From: Chara braunii | Taxonomy: Eukaryota; Streptophyta; Charophyceae; Charales; Characeae | NCBI GenBank assembly: GCA_003427395.1 | Contig: BFEA01000031.1 | Span: forward strand, 1,383,519 to 1,447,518 | Direction of reading: 5' to 3' | DNA length: 64,000 nucleotides | Shown: piece after piece, positions 44,219 through 55,925 of the stretch | Layout: every line of letters begins with the position of its first letter | Position numbering within the stretch: position 1 is the stretch's first letter | Translations under genes and position numbers: made by a program | Notes under the pieces: generated by a model | Seen by the model: only the letters and a program-made list of their open reading frames with translations | Database searches by the model: none | Told to the model about the DNA's origin: nothing

Positions 44219-47200
44219 ACGACAATGTGCACGTTCAGTGAGTCTTGCACCCCATGGATAGTGTATGGGAAAGCAAAATTCCTTATTCATGTTCTATGGT
44301 GAGGGTTCATTATCGCTCGAGGGGAGATGGAGGGTTAGACTTCTAGTCTAAAGAACTCGTGTTTGCTTGTAAACCACCCTATTAATGTAGTAGGATGATT
44401 TCTCATGCTGAATACTGGAATTAGTATTTTAAATTATCATTTGGATGCCTCCTTAAACGGTTTGAATTGTTAGTTGGATGCCTCTTTAAATGATTTGTTG
44501 ATCGTTACTACCTCACTGTTCAACTTCACATGTTGATTTGATAGACAATAGGTGGCGATTGATTAAGGGTTGATATGTTATGGATTTGATAAACGTTAAA
44601 TGTCGTCAATCAAGGGTCGATATACCATGATGCAAAAAGATGATTTTTAAAACTTTCACCCTCAAGGTTTTATTACTGCACTGTGTTATTCACCTTGAAT
44701 ACCTCATTGATGAAGTTTAAATAAATTGCCTTAAATTTTGATAATGTTAGTGAATTACCATATTTTTTTATCCTCTTTTACTGCCAATACGACTTGTTTA
44801 TAGGAAAATAATTATCAGAGTCCCACACTGACTGAACTCCGTGATTATAATTATAAATGAGATCCGGGTTGCTATCTTATTGTCAAAACTTTGCTAGAGT
44901 CCAAAAGAGGCTTTGGAAGCAAAGAACTAAGAGATGGGAATGCAAACCTACACCTTTAGCCCTGTATCCTTTATTTTATAACTCTCTAAATTGTATGTAT
45001 TAGGTTGATGTATTTACAACTAGTAAATGTTAAAATATTATATTAAAATTGAAATGTATTTGGTTGCGAAGTATTTTTGCAAGTGTACTAAAATAAAAGT
45101 TAAATAAATATATTTTGAACAAATGTGATAAGGAAATAAAATAGTGAAAACATACTTTTAAGCTACGAAGATCAACTCAAATTTTAATTAAATTCAAAAG
45201 TGTCAAAACAAAATGAGGATGATTTGTTTAAGTTCATTAAAAAAAATCAAAATGAAAAAACTAATGATTGTAAATTTTTATTTAAAAACTGATATATATA
45301 TATATATATATTTTTTAATATATGTTCGTGCTTTAGTATATTTATGTATTCAGTTTTGACGTATTTAAACCATTAACAAAAAAATTGGCAAAAATACCGA
45401 ATTCTGAGAAAATTTTTGTTAACTAAAAAAACTACTCTAAATAGGGTTTTGTAGTGCTTTTGAGTTTTTTTGTTTAATTTTTTTAACCTGTTTGTTTTTT
45501 TTATGTTGTTATTATGAAAATATATTGTTTGTTCATGAAATTTTCGACGACATTGCTGGTGGTCATGCGAGGAAAAATCTCATCGCTCCGTTAAAGTAGG
45601 CGAGATAAATTTTAAATCCTTATTTTAGTGATACAATGGTGAAATACATTTTTGCTACAGTTTATTAAAATGATGAGTTAAGAGAGGCAAATTAATTTAG
45701 GCTTCTAAAAATAAAAATAAAAAAATAAAAAATTATAATAATAGAGTGAGTCACGTCACGTGGTGAATTTTGTTGAATTTTTATGAAAATGTTAATCCCA
45801 TAAATTTGATAGTTAGATTGATAACCTCTTATTTTTCAATAGATAATGTTGAAGTATATTTTTATTAAATTTATGAAAAATATCAATTGAAAAATTGAGG
45901 AAGTAAAGAGGTTATCCTCGCTCAAATGATATGATGCTGAAACATCTCTTGTAAAAGTTTATAAAAAAAGTCGGCAAGAAAGCTGGAAACTCGAAGAAAA
46001 TGAATAATTTTTGTAGTGTACAAAAGAGTCACGGAAAATAGCAAGGACGTGAAAAAACAACTCTTTTGTGAATGTTTTTTTTTTAAGGGATACCCAAAAA
46101 GCTCGCCTTGAAAGCGGAGAATATGGATGGGTAACGCTCGCTTGAATTAATTTAGTTATGTTTGTTTTTCGGATGCTCATAAAGGTCATCTTGAAAACCG
46201 AGAAGATGTATGGATGACGTTCGTTGGAATTTATTTAATTTTTAGTATATTTTATTATAATAAAAAAATATATAAAAAAAAAAAAACATAGAGTAACTTT
46301 TCGTTCGTCGTAAAAGTTAAGGAGAAAGATAACTCTTATTTTATTGTTTGATTACTATCTAACTGATAATAAATGAAACATCTCGAAAGTCACAGAAACA
46401 AATGTGTGAGTTTCGTTTTAATGAGTTTTTTTTTATAAACGACATAATTGTTTTTCCTTATTCTTAAAGTATATGTTATGGAAATCGACGAGGCGTATAT
46501 ATAACTTTTATCTGAACCTTTTAATAATATTTAATACTTATAATTTAAGTTTCTGCAAGTACTTGAATTTTTAAGTGTGTGACCGTATGTATATAAGGGG
46601 TACGGCGAAAGTTAAAAAAACGAAAGTGTAAGATTCACTAATTTATATATCGATCAGAATAACAAAAGAGAATAATAAGTAAGTCAGGTAGGTAGAAAAA
46701 TGACCCTCATTGGCATGTATAACTTGAATTTAAACCAAAATCATCAAGGAACTTGATGAAATTGAAAAATATAACTTATTAATGAAAGGATTCATTGAAT
46801 TGGTAATATGTTTATTACAGAAGCCGAGAAAGTGAATAGTTGATCCTGATATAAGAGATGTAAATTGGATTAATCATGTAGTCAACCACAAAAGGCAAAA
46901 ACGCAAATAGTAACTCTCGCTTAAGTGTTTCGCCATGTTTGAGAAAAAAAAAATCATCGAACATCATTAATTTAAGTTTTATTTGACTTTCATTTTTTTT
47001 TAGCTTTACTAAAAATGCATTTGCACATAAAAAACACATCGGAGAAGGATTCATATTATATGTGTCATGTTTGAGAAGAAAGTTCATCGAACATCATTAA
47101 TTTAAGTTTTATTTGACTTCAATTTTTTTTAGCTTTATTTAAAGTGCAGCTGCAAATAAAAAACACATCAGAGAAGGATTCATACTATATGTGTATAATT

Positions 47201-47697
47201 TAAAGTTTATATAAATCAATTATTAGGATGTATTTTTTTTTATGATATAAACTTATAAAGAATAAACATGTATATTTTTAATCATTTATAAACTTAAATG
47301 CACTAAAAGCCTATGTTACATGTTTGTCTATATCCGTATCGCGCGTTCAAATGTTTGTGCTCAACATTTATAAATTTGGTCATTTATAAAATTTACGAAC
47401 ATCCGTGAAAAATATAAATTATAAATTAATTTTAAAAATGTATGTTGTGCACCATTTCAATTGGTACAAATAAGTTTTATCTGAATTTACCTCTATATTC
47501 AAAATTATAATTATTTTTTTGAAGTTTTAGGTATGAACGTGTAGGCCCAAACTAGGACATCCGTACAAACATTAGACGGCTAAAGGTATCATAAATATTA
47601 AGACTGGTTGCATAGCAACATATAATAAAAGGAGTATAATACTTTATATATCAATATAATATATACATTTATTTTTATATAGGATGATATTTGTTTG

Positions 47698-47736
<39 letters not shown>

Positions 47737-47750
47737 TTACTAACCCATAC
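44219..47750. other. AT-rich island
   Basis: Strongly AT-rich compared with both sides. No convincing open frame (the longest are under 95 codons). It includes two diverged copies of a CTTGAAARCSGAGAA-centred segment (about 46087-46150 and 46172-46235). Origin is unclear: repeat-derived, gene desert, or organelle-like DNA. Confidence 0.6.
46933..47195. repeat. tandem duplication, period about 133 bp
   Basis: Two units begin CATGTTTGAGAA and end CATACTATATGTGT or a close variant. They differ by small indels and substitutions. Confidence 0.85.
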
Positions 47751-48009
47751 ATACGGAGGCCCACGGACCGACCTGCGTAGGTTCGAGCGTTCGGCCCGAC
47801 GTTCAAGGTCCGTCCCCCTACGGGTTTGGAACCTGCAAAATGTCGTTTCTAGCCCTATTTTTTTTTTCCTTTACAGATTGATTATAGTGTTACGCACCTG
47901 TCTCTAAAATTGCACAGTAATTTATTAATTAAAAATAAATAAAATTTGAAACCGATAGGGGGGTTGGATTTTTTTTAATATCCACCCCGATTTATTTTCA
48001 ATAATATTT

Positions 48010-48623
48010 TCGCATATAATTATTGATTGATTGATTGGTTGGGCCCGCGAGCCCCCTCCCTCCTCAACCAATCAATGAATCAATCAATCAATCAATGAAT
48101 CAATCAATCAATTTATATATATATATATTAATTGATTGATTGATTGGTGGGGGAGGGATCGTCTCCCCCCCCCCCCGCTTGCACACACACACACGCTGTT
48201 GTCTTTCTAAGTTTTATTTTTATTTTTATTGATTGAATGATTGATTGGATGGGGAGGGGTAGCCCCCCCCTCCACCATACACACACGTACATATACACGA
48301 ACGTGCTCTCATTCACTTTTTTTATTTTTATTTTTTTTAATTTATTTATGGATTGATTGATTGGTTAGTTGGTGGTCGGGGGGTCGCCCCTGCCCCCCGG
48401 CACATGCACACACACACACACACACGAGGATGTCGGGAGGGGTTACCGTAGTTCGACAGACAACTTGCCTCACCCCTAAGTTTTTTTTTTATTTTTTTAA
48501 TAATAAAATAAAGGTTGCAACAAACACCCCCTCCGCAAACGACCCCCCCCCCCCGAAAAAAAAACAATCAAACCTATCAATCGATCAATCAATCAATCAA
48601 TCAACCAAACAATCGATCAATCA
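48010..48623. repeat. higher-order ATTG/poly-C/CA repeat
   Basis: Four or more diverged units of about 100-120 bp. Each consists of (ATTG)n, a G-rich then C-rich stretch, (CA)n and T-rich ATTTT. Units start near 48022, 48129, 48227 and 48350. (CAAT)n tracts form inverted counterparts. Confidence 0.75.
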
Positions 48624-48669
48624 NNNNNNNNNNNNNNNNNNNNNNNNNNNNNNNNNNNNNNNNNNNNNN
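48624..48669. other. assembly gap (46 N)
   Basis: N run inside the ATTG/poly-C array, followed by a C run. Confidence 0.95.
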
Positions 48670-48823
48670 CCCCCCCCCCCCGAAAAAAAAAAAGAAAGTT
48701 CGGCACCTGGGCCGAACGTGTGAGGAGGAGTCCCTGTACGTTCGTTCGTTCGGGTTCGGGCGTTCGGTTCGTCCCGAACATTGGCTACCCTATATATGTA
48801 GATATATATCATAAAACAAAGTT

Positions 48824-48990
48824 GTCCGGTAAATCGTAGGCAAAGAGGGAGAAGAGGACAACAAACGAGGGGCTGTGACAAACTGTTTTGTCGGAGTTTC
48901 ACCGACTCATTAGGAGGCTGAACCCTCAACAGTCTGCGAAATCCCCTAACTGATTACACTGTAAGTGATAATCCACCTTAACCTTGGTGG
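48824..48990 (+). repeat. dispersed repeat family A, plus orientation
   Basis: Word order: GTAGGCAAAGAGGGAGAAG, ACAAACGAGGGGCTGTGACA, TTTCACCGACTCATTAGGA, AAGTGATAATCCAC. The same string recurs at 60651-60795 and, inverted, at 55271-55376, 55815-55925, 58764-58838 and 60455-60631. Confidence 0.8.
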
Positions 48991-49353
48991 GCACCAACCA
49001 CTGCCCTCAAAGTACTTGTTACGAAAATCAAAGCAGACTATCACTCACCCACACCATATATAAACATTTGAACATGTTATTTCAATTATACGTGTATGTA
49101 TATGCATGAAATATACCTTTACAATCTCCCATGTGCATGTTTATCACCACAGGGCCTAGCAAAACCTTGGGGTAGGTGGTTAAACTGCCAATACTTTTGG
49201 AAGTTGTGGCGCATATATTGCGAGCCATTGCTACAGTGCTGTAACGTTTCCATTTGAATGAATTTATACCAGTACCCGAGGCCTGGTCGTCCCAGCACGC
49301 CATGCGGTGCATGCAGCCGTGGCTTGCGGAAGTACTGGAGATAGTGGCAGTCG
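48991..49353. other. no gene seen
   Basis: Only short frames. Confidence 0.4.
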
Positions 49354-49575
49354 CGCCATTTTAGGCCCCTTCCCTCCGGTCTTTGTTCGTACGACATACT
49401 TGGTGAGGAGCACACACTTTGTACGCCAGCGCCATTTTAGGCCCCCTTGCTCCAGTCTTTGTTCGTACGATGTACTAGGTGAAAAGCACGCACTTGTACG
49501 CCAGCTAGAAAGCCACCCAGCTAGGCCAGCACTTGTACGCCAGCTAGAAAGCAACCCAGCTAGGCCAGCTAGGCG
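49354..49575. repeat. nested tandem repeats (76 bp and 39 bp)
   Basis: A 76-bp unit beginning CGCCATTTTAGGCCCC occurs at 49354 and 49430. A 39-bp unit CTTGTACGCCAGCTAGAAAGC starts at 49493 and 49532. Confidence 0.85.
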
Positions 49576-49974
49576 CAGGGGCACGTTCTTCCAGTGACCC
49601 CTAGCATTGCTGTTTGGAAAAAGAGGGGAAAAGGAGAGTGTTGAACTCACTGACCTCACATGGGTTGGGGTATTTGTGCTCGTCTGATTCAGTATTGGCA
49701 GTCAAATGTTCATTTTACTAACAGTCGCATGGGTGTGGCATTGAGCCAGATGGGCGAGGTCCGCCTGAAATTTCACACATTGCCCTGTGTATTCCAGCCA
49801 CGATCCTTTTTCGGATGGGTCAGTTGCGCGACTTACCACACCATTTTTCGGGTTTGGCGGTCGGACATGTCCGCTGTGATCGGAGGTTCTGTACACCCGG
49901 ACCATCAGTGGCCGTATGTGGCTCTGATGTGAGTTGTTGTGCAGGGTCCCACAAAACAAAGCGAGTAGTACGTC
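49576..49974. other. no gene seen
   Basis: Overlapping frames of about 90-100 codons on both strands; none has a recognisable domain. Confidence 0.4.
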
Positions 49975-50450
49975 GCCATCTCCGTCATCCCAGGCAAGTT
50001 GCCGCTCGAGTCATCCCTCTGGTAAGTTCCTTCTTCCCCGCCCGCCCGCCCGCCCGCCCGCCTTTTGGGTTGTGTTTCGCCTCCTCTCCTCCTCGGCGCT
50101 CCTGTCCTTGCACGATCTTCTAGGCGCGCCCTTCGTATTTTACTCTTCGTCCTCCCTGTTCTCGTTTTGCTTCTGCCTCCTCCTCCTCCTCCTCCTCCTC
50201 CTGCTGCTCCGTACACCGCCATCTCCGTCGTCGCAGGCAAGTGGTTGCTGGAGCCATCTCTGTAGTAAGCGCCTCCTTCCCCGCCCTCTTACCTTTTGTC
50301 GTGTTTCTCCTCTCGTCCTTCTGTCGCTCTTGTCCGCTCATGGTCCTCTCGACGCGCGCTTCCTATACATTACACTCCTCGTCCTCCCTTTTCTCCTCTA
50401 CTTCCGCCTCCTTCTGCTGAATCCTCCTCCTTCTTTCCCTCTTCCTCCTC
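49975..50450. repeat. tandem duplication, period 243 bp
   Basis: Units begin GCCATCTCCGTC at 49975 and 50218 and share the order GGCAAGT, CCCCGCCC, GTGTTTC, CTCCTCGTCCTCCC, TTCYGCCTCC. Since 243 is a multiple of three, a 220-codon Ser/Pro/Leu frame (49934-50596) spans both. Its CT bias makes it doubtful as a gene. Confidence 0.7.
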
Positions 50451-51129
50451 CTCCTCCTTCCCTCCTTTGGTCCTCATTCCTCGACCTGTCTATGGCTGCC
50501 ACTTTTTTTTCGACGATCTCGTTCGTTGTCCACTTAAATCCTTTCTTTTCTAATTTCATCATCCTTTTCGAAAAGGAACGCGCGGGAGNTCGGTGACGAC
50601 GAAGAAGAGAGAGACGGCGAGAGAGCGNTCANCACCGGAGCTTGGTGAAGAAGAAGAAGAGAGATTGACGGAGGGGAGACTTTCCTCGTTGTAAACGATC
50701 ATGAAATTGGGATAACAAGAATCGCGGGGCCAATGAGGAGCTGGATGGACTGCGGGAGGGGAGCAAGTTTGGATGAAAGGTCTCGGAGAGCTTGAAAGAA
50801 GGATGGAGAAGGAAATAGAAGGCAGGGAGGGAGGAGGGGGGCAAAACGTGGAGAATGATCCAGAACCATTTTCGATTACAGTTTGTTGGGAAAAATTAGA
50901 AAAGAAAGAGGATTGAAAGAAAGAGAGAGAAGATCAACGTGCGTCTTCCCTACCGTCCCCCCTGTGCGTGCTGGTCGCACGTGCACGGACGGAGTACGAG
51001 GTAGTGGCCGTAGATTACGAAGATCGACGGCTGAAATCTCTTAATCCGTGCAAGTGGGACCTTGGCCTTGGCCCGGGGGATGACTGTGCCTGGTTCGAAT
51101 TTGGCGGGTGCAGCGCGCGCTGTCGGTTA
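50451..51129. other. no gene seen; ambiguous bases
   Basis: Single N bases at 50589, 50629 and 50632. Purine-rich. Confidence 0.4.
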
Positions 51130-51380
51130 GTTCCCGCCAGCCGCCGTCGAACAGAACCGTTGGCTCCCGCCACTCCCGGTGCTTAGTTCGCGCCAGCCGC
51201 CGTCTAAAAAGTTGGTTCCCGCCAGTCCCGCTACTTACATTTGTTCCCGCCAGTTTCAGTCTCGCTACGTACATCTGTTCCCGCCTGTTCCCGTCCCGCT
51301 ACTTACATTTGTTCCCGCCAGTTCCGACGATACTTATGGCTCCCGCCACCCACCCACCGTCCGGCAGGTAGTTCCCGCCA
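51130..51380. repeat. cluster of GTTCCCGCCA words
   Basis: GTTCCCGCC at 51130, 51215, 51243, 51277, 51311 and 51371, with CTCCCGCCA and TTCGCGCC variants between. Spacing is about 28-36 bp, and GCTACTTACATTT links several. It is a degenerate minisatellite whose core resembles E2F sites. Confidence 0.75.
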
Positions 51381-52090
51381 TACGGAAAGTGGTCCTGCTC
51401 TTTCTCATCGACTGCGTGCTCGTCTGCAGGGTCCTCGTCCTGCCCGTCAGCCTCCCGGACGAACCTGTTCTCTTCTTTCTCTGCATCGTTCATTATGTTC
51501 CCTCCGTCGTCGTCTCCTTCTCCTCCTCCTCCTGCTCCTGTCCCCTGCCCTGCTCGTCAGCCTTGTCCACCTCACCTCCTGCCAATGGGATCCCTATCCT
51601 TTGTCTGGCTTATTGTTTTCCGTCGCGGCTTGCAGACAACCATTCTCTGCTGATGGGACTCCTATCATATCTCTTCCTACTCTCCCCTCCCTGCCATCCC
51701 ATTGTACCCCTACCAATCAAGGCATCGACCTGTACTGATTATGATGTTAATCATCATTATATGTTAATCATCATTACCACAACCATTCCACAAACGTCAA
51801 CGGCATAGACCTGTTCTCGTTCTCCTCCTCCTCCTCCTCATCATCATCATCATCATCGACAGGATTGCTGTCGTCATCATCATCTTCATCATCATCATCC
51901 TCATCACCATGATGATGACGATGATGATGATGCTGACGACAACAATGATGATGGTGGTGCGGATCATGATTGGAGTCAGATTGCTCTGCATCGAAAATTG
52001 GTTAACTCCTATCGCGCAAAAGAAAAATGTGCAAAAGAAAAAAAGTTCTACCGTGTGTAATGACGAAGCTAGCACCGAGTCGGCTAAATG
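51381..52090. other. CT-rich sequence with CTC/CAT microsatellites
   Basis: (TCC)n and (CAT)n tracts at about 51810-51940 give the longer frames. No gene is supported. Confidence 0.5.
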
Positions 52091-52144
52091 TCATAATTAA
52101 AAATCATAATTAAAAATCATAATTAAAAATCATAATTAAAAATC
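52091..52144. repeat. 13-bp tandem repeat TCATAATTAAAAA
   Basis: Four consecutive units. A single diverged unit recurs near 52230. Confidence 0.9.
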
Positions 52145-52371
52145 ATGCATTTGTGCCTTTAGAGTGGCACCATCGAAAGCAAGTCATTATAAAAAAGATA
52201 CTGTTAAAAGAAATTGGTATTGAAAGATAATGGCTAAATGTCATAATTAAGAATCATAATCAATAATCGCGATAAGCAAATCAAGGAAATCGTGATACAG
52301 ATCATTCAGTAATGTTATTTACTATATGCTAATTAACTAATCAGATTATGAAATTTTAATTATTCAGTCAA

Positions 52372-52418
52372 TGATTAATTAATTAATTGATTAATTAATT
52401 AATTGATTAATTAATTAC
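52372..52418. repeat. TTAA/TGAT array
   Basis: Self-complementary (ATTA)n with two GATT steps. Confidence 0.85.
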
Positions 52419-52691
52419 AGTGTGCTAACGTTCTCACTCGTTCTCTATTTCCTTTTTTTTTCGGTTTTTTCCTCCCTTTTTTTTTGTCTGATGTTTGCCG
52501 TCGGATCTTCTCTCGCCATTGAGAGTCCTCTTCCCATTAATTAAAATAATAATGAAAAAAGTAATTATCCGGTATTTGTCCGATGTTCCCTTTTCTTCTC
52601 TCCTTCTCCATGTGTGGTGCAGTTTCCACTTTCGTTTTTCCTTTTGTGGCTGTGTTTTGTCATATTTTCCGTTTTTTTTTTTTTATTTAAT

Positions 52692-52743
52692 CACGTGGCC
52701 CGATTTACCACGTGGCCCGATTTACCACGTGGCCCGATTTACC
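52692..52743. repeat. 17-bp tandem repeat carrying G-boxes
   Basis: CACGTGGCCCGATTTAC repeated three times (52692, 52709, 52726). Each unit holds CACGTGG, the plant G-box core. Regulatory function is not shown. Confidence 0.85.
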
Positions 52744-53022
52744 ACGGATTAGATATCAAAATGATCAGAACAGAAAGTACTGTTGATCTTAGCCAGACGG
52801 CCGAGAAAGGTCGTTTTCCTATTTTGTTCAACGAGCAGGGCACATCATTTCTATTTCCGGCCATTTGTCCAATTTGCCAGGCTTCCTCGGGTGAAAAATG
52901 TTCTGCAGTTATTTCCCAAAATTGGCCCCCTTTTTTTTCTTTTTTTTTCTTTCAGAATTCTGCGAATGCTTGATGCAACAACCACGCGCGCGTTCTCTTC
53001 TTCGGTCATGAAATAACGACTG

Positions 53023-53026
<4 letters not shown>

Positions 53027-53074
<48 letters not shown>
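53027..53074. repeat. TC microsatellite
   Basis: About 48 bp of (TC)n. Confidence 0.95.
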
Positions 53075-53077
<3 letters not shown>

Positions 53078-53183
53078 GGCGCTCTTAATGTGTATCTCTG
53101 TTCTCCTATATTTGTATATAGATAGATCATGTTTGCATATAGATATATGCATATATATTTTGACGATCTGTTTGACGATATTT

Positions 53184-53290
53184 ATATATTGTACGTAAGA
53201 GGTGATGAACAGGCGGAGCTTTCCTTCGTTCTTTCCTTTTTCTGTTTTGTTTTATTTCGCCTTTGCGCTCCGATACACGGTGTGACGATA
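53184..53290 (+). repeat. dispersed repeat family B, copy 1
   Basis: ACGTAAGAGGTGATGAACAG then GCTTTCCTTC and GCCTTTGCGCTCCGAT followed by a TGTGAC(G/A)ATATATA motif. Also at 55538-55800 and 60975-61195. Confidence 0.75.
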
Positions 53291-53397
53291 TATATTTATA
53301 TATACAGTGTGATAATATATATACTCAGCGCTTGCATAGCCGTTCGTTTTCGGTCTATCTCCGCTATCTCCTCGTCTTATATATACACGGTGACGAT

Positions 53398-53460
53398 ATA
53401 TATATATATATCGCGTATATATATATATATATCTTGTGACAATATATCGTCAAATAGAAT
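53398..53460. repeat. TA arrays with TCGTCAAATAGAA boundary
   Basis: (TA)n, then TTGTGACAATATATCGTCAAATAGAA; the last word recurs just before the family A copy at 60651. Confidence 0.6.
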
Positions 53461-53609
53461 ATATAAATATTTATTTATCGTTCTTTCAGAGCCTCTCTGA
53501 GGAGTGTGCACTTTCTTTTGTTTACAGTGTACAGTTTATTTGCTGAACGAAGTGCGGGAGATCGAATCTGGTCGAAAAGATGTATTGTACGATCCGTGCA
53601 ATCGCGATG

Positions 53610-53703
53610 CATCGCCGCGCATCGTCGACCATCCTCGCTTATCGTCGGGCATCGGCGCGCATCGTCGGGCATCGGCACGCATCGTCGGGCATCGGCGCGC
53701 ATG
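53610..53703. repeat. 10-bp minisatellite CATCGNCGNG
   Basis: Nine consecutive units; the best-conserved form alternates CATCGGCGCG and CATCGTCGGG. Confidence 0.85.
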
Positions 53704-54025
53704 TCTCTGCTATAGTGGGGGCGCTTCGCGCATCGCCGAGGTCGTGCCGTCGCTAGGTCATTGGATCGACCCTGGGTGAGGGAAACAACTCCTCTCTCTC
53801 TCCCATCTTCTCTCTCTCTCTCTCATCATCTCTGGAGCCTCGGTCATTCGATCGTGCGTGTGTAAATCGGACGTTCTGTGTACATTTAGCTCAGCTTGGC
53901 CCATCTCTCTCTGAGGTGGCAGAGAGCGAGTGGTCGGGAGTGTGGAGAGAGAAACGTACGATCAAAGAGATACCGAGAGAGAATTCGTCGACACAGAGAG
54001 TTGGGAGAGAGAGAGAGAGAGAGTT

Positions 54026-54060
<35 letters not shown>

Positions 54061-55114
54061 GGGTGAAAAAAAAGAAGAAAAGATTACATGGCTGAAGATA
54101 ATAGACCGTTGACGAGTTTTCGCCAGCAGCGTGGACCCCGCACGCGTGGGCTTACCAGTCTTACCCCGAACACAACGCACCCCGATCATGAAATTGTGAA
54201 AGTATACAAGCTATCTTTCCGGCTCGATACAGTCGTAATCACGGTCCATTGTGTTTAGGGGAAGACAGTAGGAATGGTCTTCTGAAAAGGGGGGGGGGGG
54301 CGGCGGGGGCATGGTCAAACTCAGATGCTGACTTTTTTCTTCTTTTAATATTTTTTGAAATGCTGACTGAGGAAGAATAGCTGAGAGCTTATCAAGGAAG
54401 GAACAAGAAACAAAAGCAGCAAAAGGGCAGTTGCGCTGTCCCTCTAGCAAAGAGGTTTGGATTTTAAGCGCCTGCATGTGGATGTGTTTCATGCGGCGAT
54501 GTAGAAAAAAAAAGCAGATCGATCGCAGTTTTCTGCACATTGCCACCTTCACGTCCAGATTCAGCCGTTAAATCCAATCCTAGTGGGACTGCGCCCCAGG
54601 TTGGTTATCACTGTCTTGCTAGTGGGAGCGCACGGGGTATTTCATTTCGTGTTTTGAGCCGTACAAAATACTATGTCGTGAAACGGAAACAATCAAAATA
54701 AATACATAATCATAAATGGAAATATCAAATATAGTTATTTTCGGTAGTTGAAGAATAGAAAGTAAATGTCGACGAAGATAATCAATCCACTCTCTCTCCT
54801 CCATGTGATGACACAAGAAGAGAGGAGAAGAGCAAGGGGTTAGTGAAAGGGCCTCCTCGCTACACGGCACACGAAACGAAAAAGAACGACTGAATCTCCC
54901 TACAGAAACTGGAAAGATTCATCCGGTAACGATGACAGTGACGAATGTATCTTGACACCTGCTCTGGCCAGATGAGCGTGAGGCGGGGGGGGAGAGCGAA
55001 GAACAGTCAGGAAAGAGGAGTGCAGACGGAGGATAGGAGAGGGGAGGGGAGAGGTGGTGAGTGAGAAGGAGGAGGAGGAAATCAAACAGTATCGCGGCGA
55101 GGGGTATTCCGGTC
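53704..55114. other. simple-repeat-rich stretch, no gene seen
   Basis: Includes (TC)n near 53790-53835, (GA)n at 54002-54059 and a G run at 54288. The remaining frames are short. Confidence 0.45.
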
Positions 55115-55222
55115 AGGAATGAAAAAACAGGCAAGGTGGACAATCTGAGAAGAGAGAAGGAGAAAGACAGGAATGAAAAAACAGGCAAGGTGGACAATCT
55201 GAGAAGAGAGAAGGAGAAAGAC
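55115..55222. repeat. 54-bp perfect tandem duplication
   Basis: Two identical 54-bp units (55115 and 55169). The length is 18 codons, so a plus-strand frame (55061-55261) reads through as a Lys/Glu/Arg-rich 18-residue repeat. The gene is doubtful. Confidence 0.95.
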
Positions 55223-55270
55223 AAGCAATGGCCAATTGCTTTTTACACGCACGTCAAATGATATTGCAAC

Positions 55271-55376
55271 CAAGAAGTAACCAAGCGTGTCACAGCCCGT
55301 CGTGTGCGTGTGTTGTCCTCGCTCGTCTCCGTCTCTGCGTACGGTTTACCGGGCAGTTCTGTTTGACGATATATAT
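55271..55376 (-). repeat. dispersed repeat family A, inverted copy
   Basis: CAGCCCGTCGT, TTGTCCTC, CTCTGCGTACGGTTTACCGGGCAG and TTCTGTTTGACGATATATA in the order of the other inverted copies. Confidence 0.75.
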
Positions 55377-55537
55377 CCTCCGGGTTCTTTTAGATGTTGT
55401 TGGGCAGACAAGAATTCTTGACATCCTGGTTGGTCTTGTCCCGTCGTTTGGCCTGAGGGCAGGGGCGGAGCTTGCATATGGGACTTGTAATCTGGGATCT
55501 GTTTTGTTGCCCCCTGTTCTGTATTATGTGTGGCTGT

Positions 55538-55800
55538 TCCCTTCGTCTTTTCTTTGCCTCTTTGCCTTTTGGCTGTGTGCAAGTGGGTCGATATGACACA
55601 CGGGGGTGGGGGCAGCCGCCGCTCAACCAACATCCACGTGGGCGGCCGTGTACGCAAGAGGTTCTGAACAGGGGGAGTTATAAGGAATAAGATAAAAAAC
55701 TGAATTCATTTTTTCCCTGTTTTTCTTTCTTTTTCTCCTTTTTTCCTTTTTTATTTCGCATTTGCGCTCTGATATTCTTGTGACAAAATATATATGTATA
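55538..55800 (+). repeat. dispersed repeat family B, copy 2
   Basis: TTGCCTTTTGGCTGTGTGCAAGTGGG, GACACACGGGG, GGGGGCAGCC, CATCCACGTGG, then ATTTCGCATTTGCGCTCTGAT. Matches 60975-61195 in order. Confidence 0.75.
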
Positions 55801-55814
55801 TCTATATCGTATAT

Positions 55815-55925
55815 GATGCCTCCTGTTGAGTCGGTGAAACTGTGACGAAACAGTCTGTCACAGCCCCTCGTTTGTGATCCTCTTCTCTCCCTGCCTACGG
55901 TTTACCGTACGTTTCTCCTTTTNGA
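55815..55925 (-). repeat. dispersed repeat family A, inverted copy
   Basis: GATGCCTCCTGTTGAGTCGG through CCTACGGTTTACCGTACG. Nearly identical to 60440-60552, right after the adapter. An ambiguous base follows at 55923. Confidence 0.8.
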
